64,000 nt of DNA from Dermatemys mawii (Eukaryota; Chordata; Testudines; Dermatemydidae): NCBI GenBank assembly GCA_007922305.1, contig ML677341.1:72798690-72862689 (forward strand). Reading direction: 5' to 3'. Of the stretch, positions 49,875 to 56,180 are shown one piece after another. The notes beneath the pieces are model-generated. The model was given only the letters and a program-made list of their open reading frames with translations. It was not told the DNA's origin and ran no database searches. How positions within the stretch are numbered: position 1 is the stretch's first letter; every line of letters begins with the position of its first letter. A program made the translations under genes and the position numbers.

Positions 49875-52800
49875 TATATAAAAAACATTCGTTTAATCAT
49901 TCATCCATTTATTCAGGTTCTGGGTAATTGTTATAGTTACCAGCCTGGAAGTTGCTTGTGATAGAATACTGGCCAGGTATTCTATACACAGGTGATGGTA
50001 GTGGGGAGCGAAGTCCTGATCAGATGCGCATTTGAAGCTTCTGGTAGGCTGGCAGCAGAACCTTGGACTCTGACTCCATAGATTTTTGGTCCAGTCTTTT
50101 ATAGGAATTTTTTCCTATGCCAGTCTATGGGAATTGCTGTGTCATGCTGATGTCTTCAGGGTGGCTGCCAGGTGCTCATCAGTGATCTCATAGGGTGGAC
50201 CTCCAGTCTCCAGTTTTTCTCAACTTGACACCTTTTGGTTGCACTGGCACCTGACGCCTTCTTCAGCCCTTTGATGCTGCATTCTTAGGCTGAAACCTCT
50301 CAAACCATTCATTCATTGTCCAAGCACTCTCTCTCTTACATACATTCCCTAATTAATGTTTCACATACAGTATTTTGTATAATAATAATTTTACACATAC
50401 AAGAGTTGTAGTTACAAGAAGTTATAAAAGTTTCTGGGTGGCATTTCTCAAAGCATTCTCTCTCTGAGTGCTAAGTTAGTTACTGTTATAGTTACAATGT
50501 TTCACTTTGCGATTAGGGTTAATTGGCTCACAATGCTTTGAAGAGAACTGGCATCAATTGTGTAACTATGCCCTTAATCAATTACAGGGCTTGGCTCCCA
50601 GAGCGGAGTTAGTGGCTTGACAATTCATGGTTACAATGTATCGCTGCAATGTCAATTTCAAGTAGCTACTTGCAAAAGTTTGAGCATGCCCTGAGACAGA
50701 TAGAGGGGAGCTGTTTCTGGCTACATAGTATTATATTCTTAACAATTTCAAGTTACATGACCTAATATTAACAAATTATATTTTAAAGGGGCAATAATAA
50801 TAAATCTAAACATTTAACAATCTTAAGTATTTAGATTTATTATTATTATTATTATTATTTGTTATCAAGCTACTTCTACTTAACAAACTTATACTATGTA
50901 AACTTTCAGTTGTGGGGAACAAATTATGGGAAGTCACTTCCACTTGGGAAATCATTTTTAATACTTTAATATGTCATCACTACACTTTGAGAGGAGTTTC
51001 ATTCAGCTGTACAAGTACTCTGTTTGAGGACTCCATCTGGTTTTATCTTGTTCTACAAATGAGTTAAATACAACTAAAGTCCTTTCCAAATAGAGATAAC
51101 ATGCTTATCTCTGGTTCAGAACCCTAGGTAGGCATGTCCTAATGTAGCACTCCTTTCCTGCACTAAGAACAGGAAATTCATTGCATGTTGCCCCTGATTT
51201 ATTAAACCAAAAGGGATTTTGATGCTAGGTTGGTATAAAGTTATCGGTGCTCGTGGTTAGAGATTGGCAAGTCTGTCATTCAAGGTCTTGGTTATGGTAT
51301 ATTATCCATCAAGTCCTGCTTTCCAAACAACTGGGTCTCCTGTCTCCATCCAGATTTGAAGTTTCTCTGCTTGACATCTTGAGTCTATATTGTTGGGTCT
51401 CTTGAGTGTTTATGCAGATGTCTGAAAATCTCTGTTAAAAAACAAGAGCATTTAATCAGTAAAACCTACTCTCTGAATCTCTTTCAATTCCCCATCTGAA
51501 CAATTCCTAAGTTAGTGAACGTGATAAGGCTTCCTTGACTGTTTTAGACTATTACATTTGGGATAGTGTGTTCATTTTGTTTTTTTAAGAAATTCCTTCC
51601 AAAAGACATTTGGTTGTCATCTCTGTTCCAACATCTGATGCATATTGATAGCCTTTCTTCACTTAGGAATAACCTTCTCTGTGACAGGGTTGCTCTGTGT
51701 ACCTCTAGAGCTGCTTGGGGTAGTGATTTTGCTATAAGAGCTGTATTAAAGTAGACTAAATTCTCCATTGTAATGCTTAGGATGTACTGCAAATGTCGCA
51801 GAAGAATAGGTTCATTTGTCTCACAGTAGGGTGTTCCCGTCTAGCATGAGCTGTGGGATTGTAATTTTTATCCTTGTAAAGCTCAGATGTTCTCTGGGCT
51901 GTATCTCTATGAAGATAGTTTCTGAAATACAAGCCTAATGACTATCTCTTAAGTTTCATTCTTACAGAACAGTTGGTTCTGCCCTCATGTCTATCCTAAT
52001 TGAGATGCCTCGGCTTTCCATCTTATTCTGAGCATTTGCATGTCTATATGGACCTTTAAAACCCTCAATTATATGGATTTCACAAGCTCTTAGATAACCT
52101 GTCCCCATGCTTTACTATCATTATAGTTAGAATGCTTTTCCTAATATTCAATCTAAATGTCTGTTGCTGCAAACAAAGCCAATTACCTTTTGGTATCATA
52201 CTTTTTATGTTCAGAAAACTTTGGTCCTATATAAATAATGGCAAAGCTTAAGATCTTCAAGCCTTTGGAGAGATGGAGCTGACATAAGGAGTCAGGCCCT
52301 CATGGTCCAAAGATTGTCCATGTAAAATGTACTGTTTCACAATTATCACCTAATAGGGCTTCAGTCTCCTGGAACTGTCAGCCCTCATCCAGGACAAAAG
52401 CAGTATCCATGGCATACCTTCACGCAGTTGTCATCACATGATGTTTCTTGACTGTTACAAAACCACATATATAGGTACAGTTTTTTATTTTGGGTTTTTA
52501 GCAAAAAATTTCCCTCATTAATACTACTTTGAGTGCTACACATATCCATTCCAGTTTAGGTGTGTGCTTGCCCTGAGCACAGTTGCCAGAATTTTTCCCC
52601 TAGTGGCATCTGTCGGGTCAGCTTTAGCTTCCTATGGTGTTGCACGCTCATAGCTAGAGCCCTTTGTGGATTCAAAATTAGTATCCGTATCCATCCGCGA
52701 TCTGAAAAAGTGGTCTGCAGATATCCACAGATGTAGACATAAAGTGGTTATCGGCGGATTTACAGAGCTCTACTCACACCGCTGGTGTAAAGGACCCTAC

Positions 52801-55411
52801 CAACCCTGCTTACCCTCAGCTCCTTCTTACTGCCTGTGATGGTAGCTGGAACGCCTCATTGCCTAGGCAATTTTTTCCTTTTTTTCCAACTGACTCTCCC
52901 GCCTCCTCAATGCCAGACCCACCTTACCTCAGATCATTGGGTTCTAAGCACAGTAGAACTGGGATACATGATCTAATTTTTGTCTACACAACTTTCCCAC
53001 CCTCCCATTCATCTTCAGGGACCTGTCTCATGAGCAACTCTTAGAACAAGAAGTTCAGTCCTTCGTTTAGGTGGAGCTCTGAAAGAGATTCCATTCCACT
53101 TAAGAGGAAAGGGGTTCTGTTCCCGTTACTACCTAATCCTGGGAGCCCAGGGTGGTCTCAGATCTAGTATTGGCTTACATCATCTCAGCCCCTAACAACA
53201 ACAGTTACAGAAAGGTTAGTAACTGGGTGGGGGGAAGGAGGGAGTTGGGTTTTTTGAGAAAGTGAGAAGTTTGGTCACTTCTGTTCACTCTGTGCAGAGC
53301 TGATACTTGTTTTAAGTATTCTGTTGACCTTGTTTACCAAGAATTCCTCAGCCTACTTTCTTGCGGGTTAAACTCCCTCCTTACTAAACTACCACAAATG
53401 GGAATGTGCAGATGTCACTCAGAAGAAATGAAGGTTATTTACCTGTAACCAGAATTCTTCTAGATGAGTCTGCATATTCACACTCTCACACACACACACA
53501 TTCCCTACTTCTAGAGTGTCTTAGGTTAAGAATTCCCAAATTAGTGGAAAGAACGGGAGAGCAGTTAGGCCCACTTTCCCTTTGTACCCACAAAAATCCA
53601 GGCTGAGTGGAGGAGAGAGGGGGGAATGGCCTCAGCAGACACTGTTTTCCAGAAGGTACTGAGAAAACTCAGCACAGATGCAATGATTCCCATTGTGTGA
53701 ATATGCAGAGGCTTGTCTCAAAGAAGTCCAGCTACAGGTAAGTAGCCTTCATTCCTTGCTTTCCTGCCACATTGTCCCACTGGTTTGGTAGAACTCTGGG
53801 CAGTAATTGGAGTGTGGGGTGCACAGTAGAGCTCAGGCACTGATTTCAGGGTGTAGGCTTCTGGATGATGGCACCCGAAGTCCTAAGAGAGTGTCAGACA
53901 GGTCTGAACCTGTATGCGTAGTCCCAGAGCTAGAGACAGTGACTAGCTTCTACCCAGACCCAGTTGATTTGGAAGCGCAGTAGAATATGGTGATTGGATC
54001 CACTCACAACAGACTGACTGTACAGCGTGGTAAGTGGGCCAGGTTGTAACAACTCTTATCATTTCTTAATTCTGTGGTCTGTAGTTTGAGTTCTTCTGTG
54101 TAACTAATACTAGGTATTTCTACATGACCCTCTATCTGAGGGCCTCAAGATGTTTTTTAAATATTTAAGTTTCACAAAACTCCTGTGGCGTAATCTCCAT
54201 TTTACAGGTAGGGGAACTGAGGTTGTGACTTGTCCAGGCTCAAAAAGGAAGTCTGAATCAAACTTGGGAACAGATTGTAGATCTTCTTACTTAGTCTTGT
54301 TCTTTTGAAGAAGTAAAATAGTGAGACCCTAATACAAACTCTCAACACCATTCTGTTAGTGGAGACAGGACAATCTCCTATTCTAGTTCTAAGTACACAG
54401 GATTTCTTGAGCACTATAATAATTTCCCTTTTCATCATTTAGTTTTTTATAACATTAGAAAGCTTCAGTGATACTATCACTTACAAAGAGCCTTTTCATC
54501 TATAGAGTCGAAATGCTTTACAAAGGGGAGTAAGTATTAACTCCTTATGGGACTAGGAATATGAGCCACAGATTTGTACTTGATTAAAGCTATACCATAA
54601 ATCTTCAGTAGAAAATTCCTGTGGCTGTCTGGCAACGTTCTTGAAAGTTCAAATGATCGTAGTTAAGCATCTGAAAAATAAAATTACTCAAATGCTACTT
54701 TTCATGAGAGTATGAATGAATAAAACAACTCTGGTATCTATAAACGAAGCTTCTTCTTGAGGGGTGGCATTCCAGAAACTAGAAGACTTCAGTAGTTTGC
54801 TTACTGTTCATAAAAGAAGAAAAGAAAAACCTTTTCATATTTTAAACTCACTCTTAACTTCAAAGTGTCCCAGAAAATTCTCCATGGGCTGAAGACCGCA
54901 CATGAGAAATTTCAGGCAGAAACGTTTATTGATGAGTTTCAGGGGAAAGGGTCAAAATTAGGATTAATGAAAAGCAAGTTCCAACCTTAAGCTCAGCTTC
55001 CTAATAAATGTACTTCAAAAATGCTGACTCTTCTAGTCTGTTTTTTGAAATTGGATATGGGGATCTGCGTCTCCTGATGGCTTCTCATGTATTTGTCTAT
55101 AGGGAACCAAACTGGGATATGTCTGTGAAAGATAAATATAAAATGTTAACAAAACGTGTTTTGTGGCAGCAATGGATTCATGACTAATTTGGGTTCTCAA
55201 ATGTGTTGCACTTTTCAGATCCTCAAAAGAAAGATCTTCCAGAGACAAAGAACGGTCAAGAGATCATGACAGAACATTGCGTGACAAAGACAGGAGCTCG
55301 AGAGAGAGGTCACCCCGAGATAACAAAGACAGGAAACGTTCATATGAAAGTGCTAATGGCCGATCAGAAGACCGGAGGAGCTCAGAGGAGCGCGAAGCAG
55401 GGGAGATATAA
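5007..55411 (+). CDS. LUC7L2: LUC7L2, U1 snRNP-associated splicing factor (10 coding exons)
   Basis: Joining 5007-5067, 18325-18419, 30263-30361, 32406-32516, 34687-34830, 39423-39599, 43623-43714, 45045-45074, 46030-46218 and 55219-55411 gives 1191 nt: 396 residues and TAA. All introns are GT-AG. Luc7 proteins bind U1 snRNP and influence 5' splice-site choice in the nucleus. ZnF1 is CCCH (C36, C44, C59, H63). Residues about 86-170 form a charged, probably coiled-coil region. ZnF2 is C2H2 (C190, C193, H209, H215). Residues from about 260 are RS/RE/RD-rich and end in EAGEI. The LUC7L2 paralogue, rather than LUC7L, is indicated by MRAMLDQLMGTSRDG, DTTRQRIKF and SYESANGRSEDRR. Length is close to the human protein (about 392). 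No frameshift or stop was seen. The start ATG has A at -3 and is the first ATG after about 4690. Confidence 0.96.
5068..6495 (+). other. Intron 1, 5' part
   Basis: The first 500 bp are CpG-rich, so several GC-driven open frames occur on both strands with no sign of coding. The rest is AT-rich and holds nothing I recognise. Confidence 0.6.
6496..6720 (+). mobile_element. CR1-type LINE 3' end
   Basis: The segment ends 'cagaatctgtgaatctatg' and includes 'ggaacaatttaccaaggttc', 'tgatctgctctaggaattgt' and 'gatcccttctggcttc'. These are hallmarks of the CR1 subtype that ends in an 'attctatga'-like tail. It is the same family as the longer fragment at 39830-40545, and only about 225 bp remain. Confidence 0.8.
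7366..7377. repeat. Left target-site duplication of palindromic Penelope insertion
   Basis: 'tgccaaatgaca' is repeated exactly at 7653-7664. Confidence 0.8.
7378..7652. mobile_element. Palindromic Penelope-like tail insertion, copy 2
   Basis: A 275-bp insertion between exact 12-bp duplications is built from two oppositely oriented copies of the Penelope 3' tail. The left arm is 7378-7492, the loop 7493-7499 ('ttttatt') and the right arm 7500-7615. A single unpaired end, 7616-7652, carries 'gactaacacggctacccctc'. The arms differ by only a handful of substitutions or indels. There is no coding sequence. Such head-to-head tails could come from template switching or twin-priming-like integration. 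Confidence 0.85.
7530..7567 (+). ncRNA. Hammerhead-ribozyme-like motif in Penelope right arm
   Basis: The core reads CCGACGA (7530-7536, U4 replaced by C), then an extra A, then a 6-bp stem GTGGGC/GCCCAC with loop ATTA (7538-7553) and GAAA (7554-7557). Stem III is a 3-bp AGC/GCT with loop TTAT (7557-7566), followed by C7567 at the expected cleavage position. Stem II and stem III pair fully. The U4C change would be expected to reduce activity. The mirrored left arm (7425-7467, - strand) has lost GAAA and more of the core. Confidence 0.6.
7653..7664. repeat. Right target-site duplication of palindromic Penelope insertion
   Basis: 'tgccaaatgaca', an exact copy of 7366-7377. Confidence 0.8.
7770..10220 (+). 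other. Intron 1, unrecognised stretch
   Basis: I see no gene, RNA or named repeat. Short open frames here lack any familiar motif and most likely arise by chance. Confidence 0.5.
10225..11330 (+). pseudogene. Non-LTR retrotransposon reverse transcriptase, C-terminal remnant
   Basis: The frame from about 10320 reads 'LQYADDWALCG', the A/YADD-type RT catalytic motif. It continues through 'LTRNTKKMKVLLQQA', 'YLDSYLSQKADIGKEIQH' and 'LLVYQAVFIPALVW', the thumb-side signature of LINE RTs. Stops and frame changes follow, and similarity can be traced to a terminal zinc-finger-like 'CPNCEKICGSWMGLISH' at about 11205-11260. The final ~60 bp look like the 3' UTR. The usual N-terminal endonuclease is not present. 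The exact clade (Rex1-, RTE- or Jockey-like) cannot be settled by eye. The copy is long dead. Confidence 0.75.
11331..15100 (+). other. Intron 1, unrecognised stretch
   Basis: AT-rich intronic DNA with no named repeat or gene that I can support. Short ORFs of about 60-90 codons are present but show no motifs. Confidence 0.5.
15101..15783. mobile_element. Non-autonomous TIR DNA transposon (class uncertain)
   Basis: The ends are inverted: 'ggcatggttacactt' at 15101 and, read from the other strand, 'ggccttggttacactggc' at 15783. Subterminal copies of a TTATAG(C/T)G-like motif cluster inside both ends. The element is about 683 bp and lacks a transposase. No convincing target-site duplication is visible, so assignment to PIF/Harbinger or another superfamily stays open. 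Confidence 0.55.
15784..18324 (+). other. Intron 1, 3' part
   Basis: No gene or named repeat is seen apart from a 26-T homopolymer at 16432-16457. The acceptor of exon 2 is preceded by a short pyrimidine tract 'tttctatatttcag'. Confidence 0.55.
16432..16457. repeat. Poly-T tract
   Basis: 26 consecutive T. It may be the A-tail of a retroelement on the - strand, but no element body is recognisable next to it. Confidence 0.7.
18325..18419 (+). CDS. LUC7L2: LUC7L2 coding exon 2
   Basis: 95 nt, residues 21-52, from GDTTRQRIKF to LSGT. It carries the first two zinc ligands of ZnF1 (C36 and C44, in VCKSHLLNCCPH). Acceptor 'tttcag', donor 'GTATGT'. The ATG-initiated reading through the donor that looks like a longer ORF is intron read-through. 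Confidence 0.95.
18420..22769 (+). other. Intron 2, 5' part
   Basis: I recognise no gene or named repeat. The many short ORFs on both strands have no motif support. Confidence 0.5.
22770..22930. repeat. Palindromic interspersed repeat (low-confidence)
   Basis: The left half 'gtatgtgagagacctgcatt' and the reverse complement of the right half (around 22880-22915, 'tttgaactaggatttccc') resemble each other. This gives a diverged inverted-repeat unit of the kind seen in reptile interspersed repeats. No flanking duplication was found. Confidence 0.35.
22931..25329 (+). other. Intron 2, middle
   Basis: AT-rich sequence. The part around 24183-24985 looks like an old interspersed repeat, but I cannot name it. 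No coding features. Confidence 0.4.
25330..25425. repeat. Palindromic interspersed repeat
   Basis: 'gattaactttgagcacctga' on the left and 'ttgttgaaagttaagtac' on the right are diverged inverse copies around a centre near 25375. A partial relative lies at 42508-42590 ('agcatgtgcttaagg', 'gttaagcac'). Probably an old MITE-like repeat. Confidence 0.45.
25426..30262 (+). other. Intron 2, 3' part
   Basis: No gene or named repeat is recognised. The longest open frame (144 codons, 25786-26220) has no motif and biased composition. A short GA repeat lies at about 29680-29692. Confidence 0.45.
30263..30361 (+). CDS. LUC7L2: LUC7L2 coding exon 3
   Basis: 99 nt in phase 0, residues 53-85 (RMDLGECLKVHDLALRADYE...). 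It supplies C59 and H63, completing the CCCH zinc finger. Acceptor 'ttttcag', donor 'GTATGT'. Confidence 0.95.
30362..32405 (+). other. Intron 3
   Basis: About 31560-31975 holds a CT/CCC-rich block followed by 'gcatgcacagtgatgcag' and 'aattcctccaggagtaa'. This resembles the end of a reptile interspersed repeat that I cannot classify. The rest is unremarkable. Confidence 0.45.
32406..32516 (+). CDS. LUC7L2: LUC7L2 coding exon 4
   Basis: 111 nt in phase 0, residues 86-122 (AMDHLQSFIADCDRRTEVAK...). It starts the charged helical, likely coiled-coil segment. Acceptor 'gttttag', donor 'GTAAGC'. Confidence 0.95.
32785..32975. mobile_element. hAT-like MITE with (GATT)n
   Basis: The ends form inverted repeats: 'gtttccaaaactttttac' at about 32793 and 'gttaaaagtttgggaacc' at about 32944, read on opposite strands. 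This resembles hAT termini. A (GATT)5 tract sits inside at 32849-32871. Confidence 0.45.
32976..33650. repeat. GC-rich hAT-associated repeat remnants
   Basis: A GC-rich block (about 33000-33410) has the purine-rich, low-complexity composition ('ggagctgaggacgaggctgg') typical of non-autonomous DNA-transposon interiors in reptiles. Open frames on the - strand here are composition artefacts. Boundaries are uncertain. Confidence 0.35.
33655..33877 (+). mobile_element. CR1 LINE 3' end
   Basis: This is a + strand CR1 3' end that includes 'gtgttgtgaaggccaagact', 'ggctattagccaggatgggc' and 'ggtctgacccaatatggcc' and finishes 'ttcttatgttctta'. It is the same family as the - strand copies at 3028 and 7298. 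Confidence 0.88.
33878..34686 (+). other. Intron 4, 3' part
   Basis: 'cagtttgggaaactcta' at about 33950 resembles a hAT terminal end. Nothing else is recognised before the acceptor of exon 5. Confidence 0.45.
34687..34830 (+). CDS. LUC7L2: LUC7L2 coding exon 5
   Basis: 144 nt in phase 0, residues 123-170 (AERVHELNEEIGKLLAKVEQ...). It is strongly charged and helical and continues the coiled-coil-like segment. 'EQLGADGNVEE' differs from human LUC7L2 by one conservative change in that motif. Donor 'GTAATT' is weaker than consensus. Confidence 0.95.
35475..37555 (-). pseudogene. BED-finger hAT transposase pseudogene
   Basis: Reading on the - strand from an ATG at 37555, 'GCKRDAVWEYFNEVPLT' and then, after a frame change, 'QGLIARMKQHHEKC' form a BED-type zinc finger. 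A spacer follows that may contain a GT-AG intron (about 37339-37056). The catalytic region has 'NFSLDGRSNVHNDPVVCACV' and 'FKCLVCSLVTDNAVNVFKMR', the conserved hAT transposase blocks, then 'VHLMHLLAKDVNVPEIKP'. The C-terminal dimerisation region begins with 'MGQALFPAHFLANILNTWYQ' at about 35895 and ends with 'MNKQENEGEDD' at the TAA (35475-35477). Several frameshifts and stops break it. hAT transposases move DNA by cut-and-paste; this copy cannot. Confidence 0.85.
38287..38304. repeat. Poly-A tract
   Basis: About 18 consecutive A, near the inferred end of the hAT element. Confidence 0.6.
38344..39422 (+). other. Intron 5, 3' part
   Basis: Nothing recognised. The exon 6 acceptor has a run of C ('cccccccag') as its polypyrimidine tract. 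Confidence 0.55.
39423..39599 (+). CDS. LUC7L2: LUC7L2 coding exon 6
   Basis: 177 nt in phase 0, residues 171-229. It encodes the whole second zinc finger: C190 and C193 in RVCEVC, then H209 and H215 in ADHFGGKLH. It ends EKLEELR. The finger is essentially identical to vertebrate LUC7L2. Donor 'GTAAGT' is consensus. Confidence 0.96.
39830..40545 (+). mobile_element. CR1/L3-type LINE 3' portion
   Basis: About 700 bp resembles the distal ORF and 3' UTR of a CR1/L3 element: 'agccaaatgcaagatcatac', 'gaactgaacatgagttctca', 'ggtaatgcgattcttggatg', 'ttgaagctagataaattcaa'. Stops and indels break the frame. The 225-bp copy at 6496-6720 overlaps its last part. Confidence 0.8.
40546..41341 (+). other. 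Intron 6, middle
   Basis: No gene or named repeat is recognised. Confidence 0.5.
41342..41515 (+). mobile_element. MIR-like SINE
   Basis: 'cccattttacagatgggaaa', 'ctgaggtgaagtgacttgcc' and 'caaggtccc' reproduce the conserved core of MIR-type (CORE) SINEs. Upstream, 'tatatagtgcttttcatc' fits the 5' part of the unit. A weaker MIR-like segment lies at 54140-54290. Confidence 0.65.
42395..42505 (+). mobile_element. CR1 LINE 3' end, short
   Basis: 'atcataatggtccttctggc' followed by 'cttaaaattatctgtgaatt' is the 3' terminus of the CR1 subtype also seen at 6496-6720. Confidence 0.65.
42506..43622 (+). other. Intron 6, 3' part
   Basis: A partial copy of the palindromic repeat seen at 25330-25425 lies at 42508-42590. 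Nothing else is recognised. Confidence 0.45.
43623..43714 (+). CDS. LUC7L2: LUC7L2 coding exon 7
   Basis: 92 nt, residues 230-259 plus two bases of codon 260 (RVVADKQEKRNQERLKRREE...). It is a basic/acidic helical linker leading to the RS domain. Donor 'GTAGAG' is clearly below consensus and could make splicing of this junction regulated. Confidence 0.94.
43715..44562 (+). other. Intron 7, 5' part
   Basis: Nothing recognised apart from ordinary AT-rich intron sequence. Confidence 0.5.
44571..44937. mobile_element. hAT MITE with long TIRs and 8-bp TSD
   Basis: The left end 'cagggttctgcaaccttcgg' and the right end read inversely ('cagaggtcatcaatctttgg') begin TIRs of roughly 85-90 bp. These include 'cggcccatcagagtaatccg' and its partner. 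Flanks 'tggtaagt' (44563-44570) and 'tggtaaat' (44938-44945) match at 7 of 8 positions, as expected for a hAT target duplication. The 367-bp element has no transposase. A 161-codon open frame crossing it is accidental. Confidence 0.8.
45045..45074 (+). CDS. LUC7L2: LUC7L2 coding exon 8 (30-nt microexon)
   Basis: Only 30 nt, completing codon 260 and adding residues to 269 (SRSHSKNPR region). Phase matches on both sides. Acceptor 'tttcag', donor 'GTATGT'. Human LUC7L2 has the corresponding SRSHSKNPK segment, so it is a true exon. Skipping it would preserve frame and remove ten residues. Confidence 0.93.
45075..46029 (+). other. Intron 8
   Basis: Nothing recognised. A long - strand open frame at 45712-46104 partly mirrors the RS exon and is a shadow of it. 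Confidence 0.5.
46030..46218 (+). CDS. LUC7L2: LUC7L2 coding exon 9 (RS domain)
   Basis: 189 nt, completing codon 270 and encoding SRSRDRRRHRSRSASRERKR... through SRDRSRERKK. It is the dense Arg/Ser part of the tail, a target for SR-type kinases. Acceptor 'gtttctag', donor 'GTAAAT'. A 14-bp perfect hairpin lies 48 nt downstream of the donor. Confidence 0.95.
46266..46299. repeat. Perfect 14-bp hairpin next to exon 9 donor
   Basis: 'tagtttctggaaac' and its exact inverse 'gtttccagaaacta' are separated by 6 nt ('agttac'). Confidence 0.85.
46615..48065 (-). mobile_element. L2-like LINE, degraded RT and 3' end
   Basis: On the - strand, pieces of an L2/CR1-group RT can be followed in shifting frames: 'NYHDADDS' (the A/YADD-type catalytic motif, about 47655-47685), 'LTTFFATLHWLPFLYHNIHK' (about 47172-47110) and later C-terminal sequence. 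The 3' end reads 'gactgtaagctctttgagg' with 'acacctagaacaatggggtc', the typical L2 terminus. Many stops and frameshifts make it long dead. The segment sits wholly within LUC7L2 intron 9. Confidence 0.75.
48066..49693 (+). other. Intron 9, 5' part
   Basis: 'tatccctggttgagagccat' at about 48310 resembles a hAT end. Otherwise nothing is recognised. Confidence 0.45.
49811..49873. repeat. (CA)n microsatellite
   Basis: About 31 uninterrupted CA units. The - strand 'VCVCVC' open frame is its translation and not a gene. Confidence 0.97.
50836..50860. repeat. (ATT)n microsatellite
   Basis: A short run of ATT triplets that forms part of the 18-bp inverted repeat with 50793-50810. Confidence 0.8.
50866..52650 (+). 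other. Intron 9, middle
   Basis: No gene or named repeat is recognised. Confidence 0.5.
52655..52772. mobile_element. Small TIR element (hAT-like MITE)
   Basis: 'tagagccctttgtggat' on the left and 'gcggatttacagagctcta' on the right form inverted ends around a 118-bp unit. Flanks 'ctcatagc'-like and 'ctcacacc' agree at 6 of 8 positions, weak support for an 8-bp duplication. Confidence 0.5.
52773..53426 (+). other. Intron 9, unrecognised
   Basis: Nothing recognised. Confidence 0.5.
53427..53753. mobile_element. Non-autonomous element with ~55-bp TIRs
   Basis: The left end 'aatgaaggttatttacctgt' and the right end read inversely ('aatgaaggctacttacctgt') start TIRs that continue to 'tctgcatattcacac' on both sides. 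Total length is 327 bp, with a short (CA)n inside. No transposase is present. The superfamily is not determined. Confidence 0.7.
53754..55218 (+). other. Intron 9, 3' part
   Basis: A weak MIR-like segment ('tccattttacaggtaggg', 'aactgaggttgtgacttgtc') lies at 54140-54290, and a possible second one at 54480-54540. No gene. Confidence 0.45.
55219..55411 (+). CDS. LUC7L2: LUC7L2 coding exon 10 and stop
   Basis: 193 nt, completing codon 333 and ending in TAA at 55409-55411. The tail is rich in RD/RE/RS dipeptides (SSKERSSRDKERSRDHDR, then SYESANGRSEDRR) and ends EAGEI, the conserved LUC7L2 C-terminus. An ATG-initiated open frame overlapping it in another frame (55203-55514) is a shadow. Acceptor 'cttttcag'. 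Confidence 0.95.
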
Positions 55412-56180
55412 CTGCTGTACAGTCGTCGGATCCTCTAGCTTCCTATGGAGTTGCATACTATGGTTTAGTTTACAGTTGTTCAAAGGGACACCAGTGAGCA
55501 GTTCCAGACACTGATCCAACTAGGGTAGATGTACAGTATATAAAAGTGGTTATAACTAAGTCTGAATTGAATCCCTTCAATTGATGATGCCTAAAGCTGT
55601 GTCCTTGACTATGACCAAGCTGTAAAACTTCTCTGAACGATTTCTCTTTATCCAGGATGACAGTTTTATGTACCAAGGTGCAGATCTCACTGTTTTACTC
55701 TCCTTTCCAAAGCAAGTTAAATAGTGACAAATTATATTGTACTACTTGCCTTGGGTGCTCTCAAACCTTTATAAAATTCTCTAATTCTGGTCCAGTCCAA
55801 ACAGCAGCAGTGAAGGCTTTTTTAAGAGGCGGGTGGGTATTAAACTTTTATTCGAAGGTTGTTTCCCAATGATTATATGGGAACCTAGGAGTTGGTTACA
55901 GTCAGAGCATTTAGACTGAAATATGTGCCAGAGAAAGCTGAAATGTCGTTTTTTACAGTGCCTATTTAGACTGGGGAATTGAACAGCTGTTGCATTACAT
56001 CTTTTTTATTTTTATTGAAATTTTGAAATCAAAGCCAGTCCCATCTTTCTGTACCATTTGGTATGTGTTCAGTATATTTGGGTTTTTTTCCATAAGGACT
56101 TTTTCTGCTTTTTCTTGTGGGATGTAAGCTGTACATCCTTAATTGTAAAAATAAATAAAATAAAAAAATAAAAAAGTAAA
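55412..56180 (+). other. LUC7L2: LUC7L2 3' UTR (inferred)
   Basis: Follows the stop. Overlapping AATAAA signals occur at 56150-56155 and 56154-56159, with more A-rich sequence to about 56178. The end is placed there by inference. A longer alternative UTR is possible, since no competing gene starts for at least 1 kb. Confidence 0.6.
56150..56159 (+). terminator. Polyadenylation signals (AATAAA x2)
   Basis: Two overlapping AATAAA hexamers about 740 nt after the stop codon. The surrounding (AAAT)n-like tract could also be low complexity. Confidence 0.5.

Larger units (their letters stand above)
49694..50865 (-). mobile_element. LTR-like repeat containing (CA)n
   Basis: On the - strand the block ends with a polyadenylation-like AATAAA near 49755, followed by 'tgtggctttttgccttatcc'. 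That is typical of LTR R-region layout in retroelement LTRs. It contains the (CA)n microsatellite and an 18-bp inverted repeat (50793-50810 with 50830-50847). Family and boundaries are uncertain, and no coding region is seen. Confidence 0.4.

Noticed and set aside
49694..49900. - strand frame with a long VC repeat
   Set aside because: It is a translation of the (CA)n microsatellite.
55203..55514. 103-codon + strand frame over the last exon
   Set aside because: A different frame from LUC7L2, with an ATG upstream of the acceptor. The LUC7L2 frame gives the conserved tail.
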